A stretch of 64,000 bases of DNA from Hahellaceae bacterium (GTDB taxonomy: Bacteria > Pseudomonadota > Gammaproteobacteria > Pseudomonadales > Oleiphilaceae). Position numbers and translations under genes: made by a program. Within the stretch, counting starts at the first letter, position 1, and every line of letters begins with the position of its first letter. The notes under the pieces are model-generated. The model made no database searches. It was not told the DNA's origin and saw only the letters and a program-made list of their open reading frames with translations. Location: NCBI GenBank assembly GCA_024234575.1, contig JACKOB010000003.1:310001-374000 (forward strand), read 5' to 3'. Below are positions 63,638 through 64,000 of the stretch, one piece after another.

Positions 63638-64000
63638 GTTATTAAGGCAATTTCACGATGAATGCCAAGAAAATATCAAAAAAATGGGTCTGGACAAGGG
63701 GCTCGCCAAGCGTTCTCTAGATTGGAATATTGCAACGGCTGACTACAAATACACATATAACTTTAGTGTCCTTGGAAGGCCTATTATTCAGTTTCCCCAA
63801 GATATGGTGCAGTTGCAGGAGCTCATCTGGGAAATCAAACCGGACTTGATTATTGAAACTGGGATTGCACACGGTGGCTCTCTAATTCTGAGTGCGTCCA
63901 TGTTGGCGATGCTGGATTATTGTGAGGCGGTAGAAGAAGGCAGATCGCTTGACCCAAGAAAAGCTAAAAGACGAGTGCTGGGGGTGGATATAGATATTCG
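63624..64000 (+). CDS. CmcI/RhmA-like methyltransferase, 3' truncated by window edge
   Basis: Open reading frame from GTG at 63624 (GGAGA 8-12 bases upstream), overlapping the previous gene by 14 bp and running off the right edge after about 125 codons. The visible part includes [25 protein letters not shown] and [10 protein letters not shown], the SAM-binding pattern of the cephalosporin hydroxylase/rhamnosyl O-methyltransferase family. It probably O-methylates a sugar of the glycan made here. The catalytic metal-binding region is beyond the window. Confidence 0.75.
   Translation, partial: MSNAKLLRQFHDECQENIKKMGLDKGLAKRSLDWNIATADYKYTYNFSVLGRPIIQFPQDMVQLQELIWEIKPDLIIETGIAHGGSLILSASMLAMLDYCEAVEEGRSLDPRKAKRRVLGVDIDI

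Overview
The window looks like chromosomal DNA of a gammaproteobacterium, most plausibly a marine member of the Pseudomonadales/Cellvibrionales group. This is inferred from gene order and protein character, since no rRNA or tRNA gene is present. The left third reproduces a block known from Pseudomonas and, in large part, from Escherichia coli. On the minus strand run yrbG-kdsD-kdsC-lptC-lptA-lptB-rpoN-hpf-ptsN-rapZ-ptsO. Divergently on the plus strand run mlaFEDCB-ibaG-murA-hisG-hisD-hisC, followed by an algW/degS-type protease, a Nif3-family gene, zapG and zapE. To the left lie mgtE, darP (yjgA) and a nitrilase-family gene cut by the window edge.

The middle (about 24-43 kb) is a mixed housekeeping and accessory stretch. 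It holds a biosynthetic-type thiolase, a DUF1302/DUF1329 pair with a strong terminator, and a response-regulator-like protein whose receiver has lost its phosphorylation residues. A minus-strand group follows: FAD oxidoreductase, SpoU-type methylase, Bax-like glucosaminidase, DUF1232 protein, BamE-like lipoprotein and acyltransferase. After these come rlmE, a large orphan lipoprotein, a YfaZ porin-like protein, an ArsR/DUF2892 divergent pair with a near-consensus promoter overlapped by palindromes, trmO, an orphan envelope protein and a cidA/lrgB pair.

From 43.5 to 49.7 kb is the type IV pilus biogenesis locus pilB-pilC-pilD with coaE, yacG and a HIT gene on the minus strand. The divergent pilin gene pilA sits behind a correctly spaced -24/-12 (sigma-54) promoter. 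Its sigma factor, rpoN, is encoded in the same window.

From 49.77 kb to the right edge every gene is on the plus strand, tightly packed, and the DNA looks more A/T-rich. The first two genes after pilA encode a GT-C/TPR membrane protein and a polyprenyl-phosphate-sugar-synthase-like GT2, a plausible pilin O-glycosylation pair. They are followed by two GT4-type glycosyltransferases, an OafA-like AT3-SGNH acyltransferase and wecB. The window ends in a CDP-sugar cassette: rfbF, rfbG, a 3,5-epimerase-like gene, a zinc-finger C-methyltransferase, a DegT aminotransferase, a PglD-like acyltransferase and a truncated CmcI/RhmA-like methyltransferase. It lacks the 3-dehydrase rfbH. The predicted product is a CDP-activated, C-methylated, N-acylated amino-deoxyhexose for a surface glycan or the pilin. 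This last segment is the most unusual part of the window.
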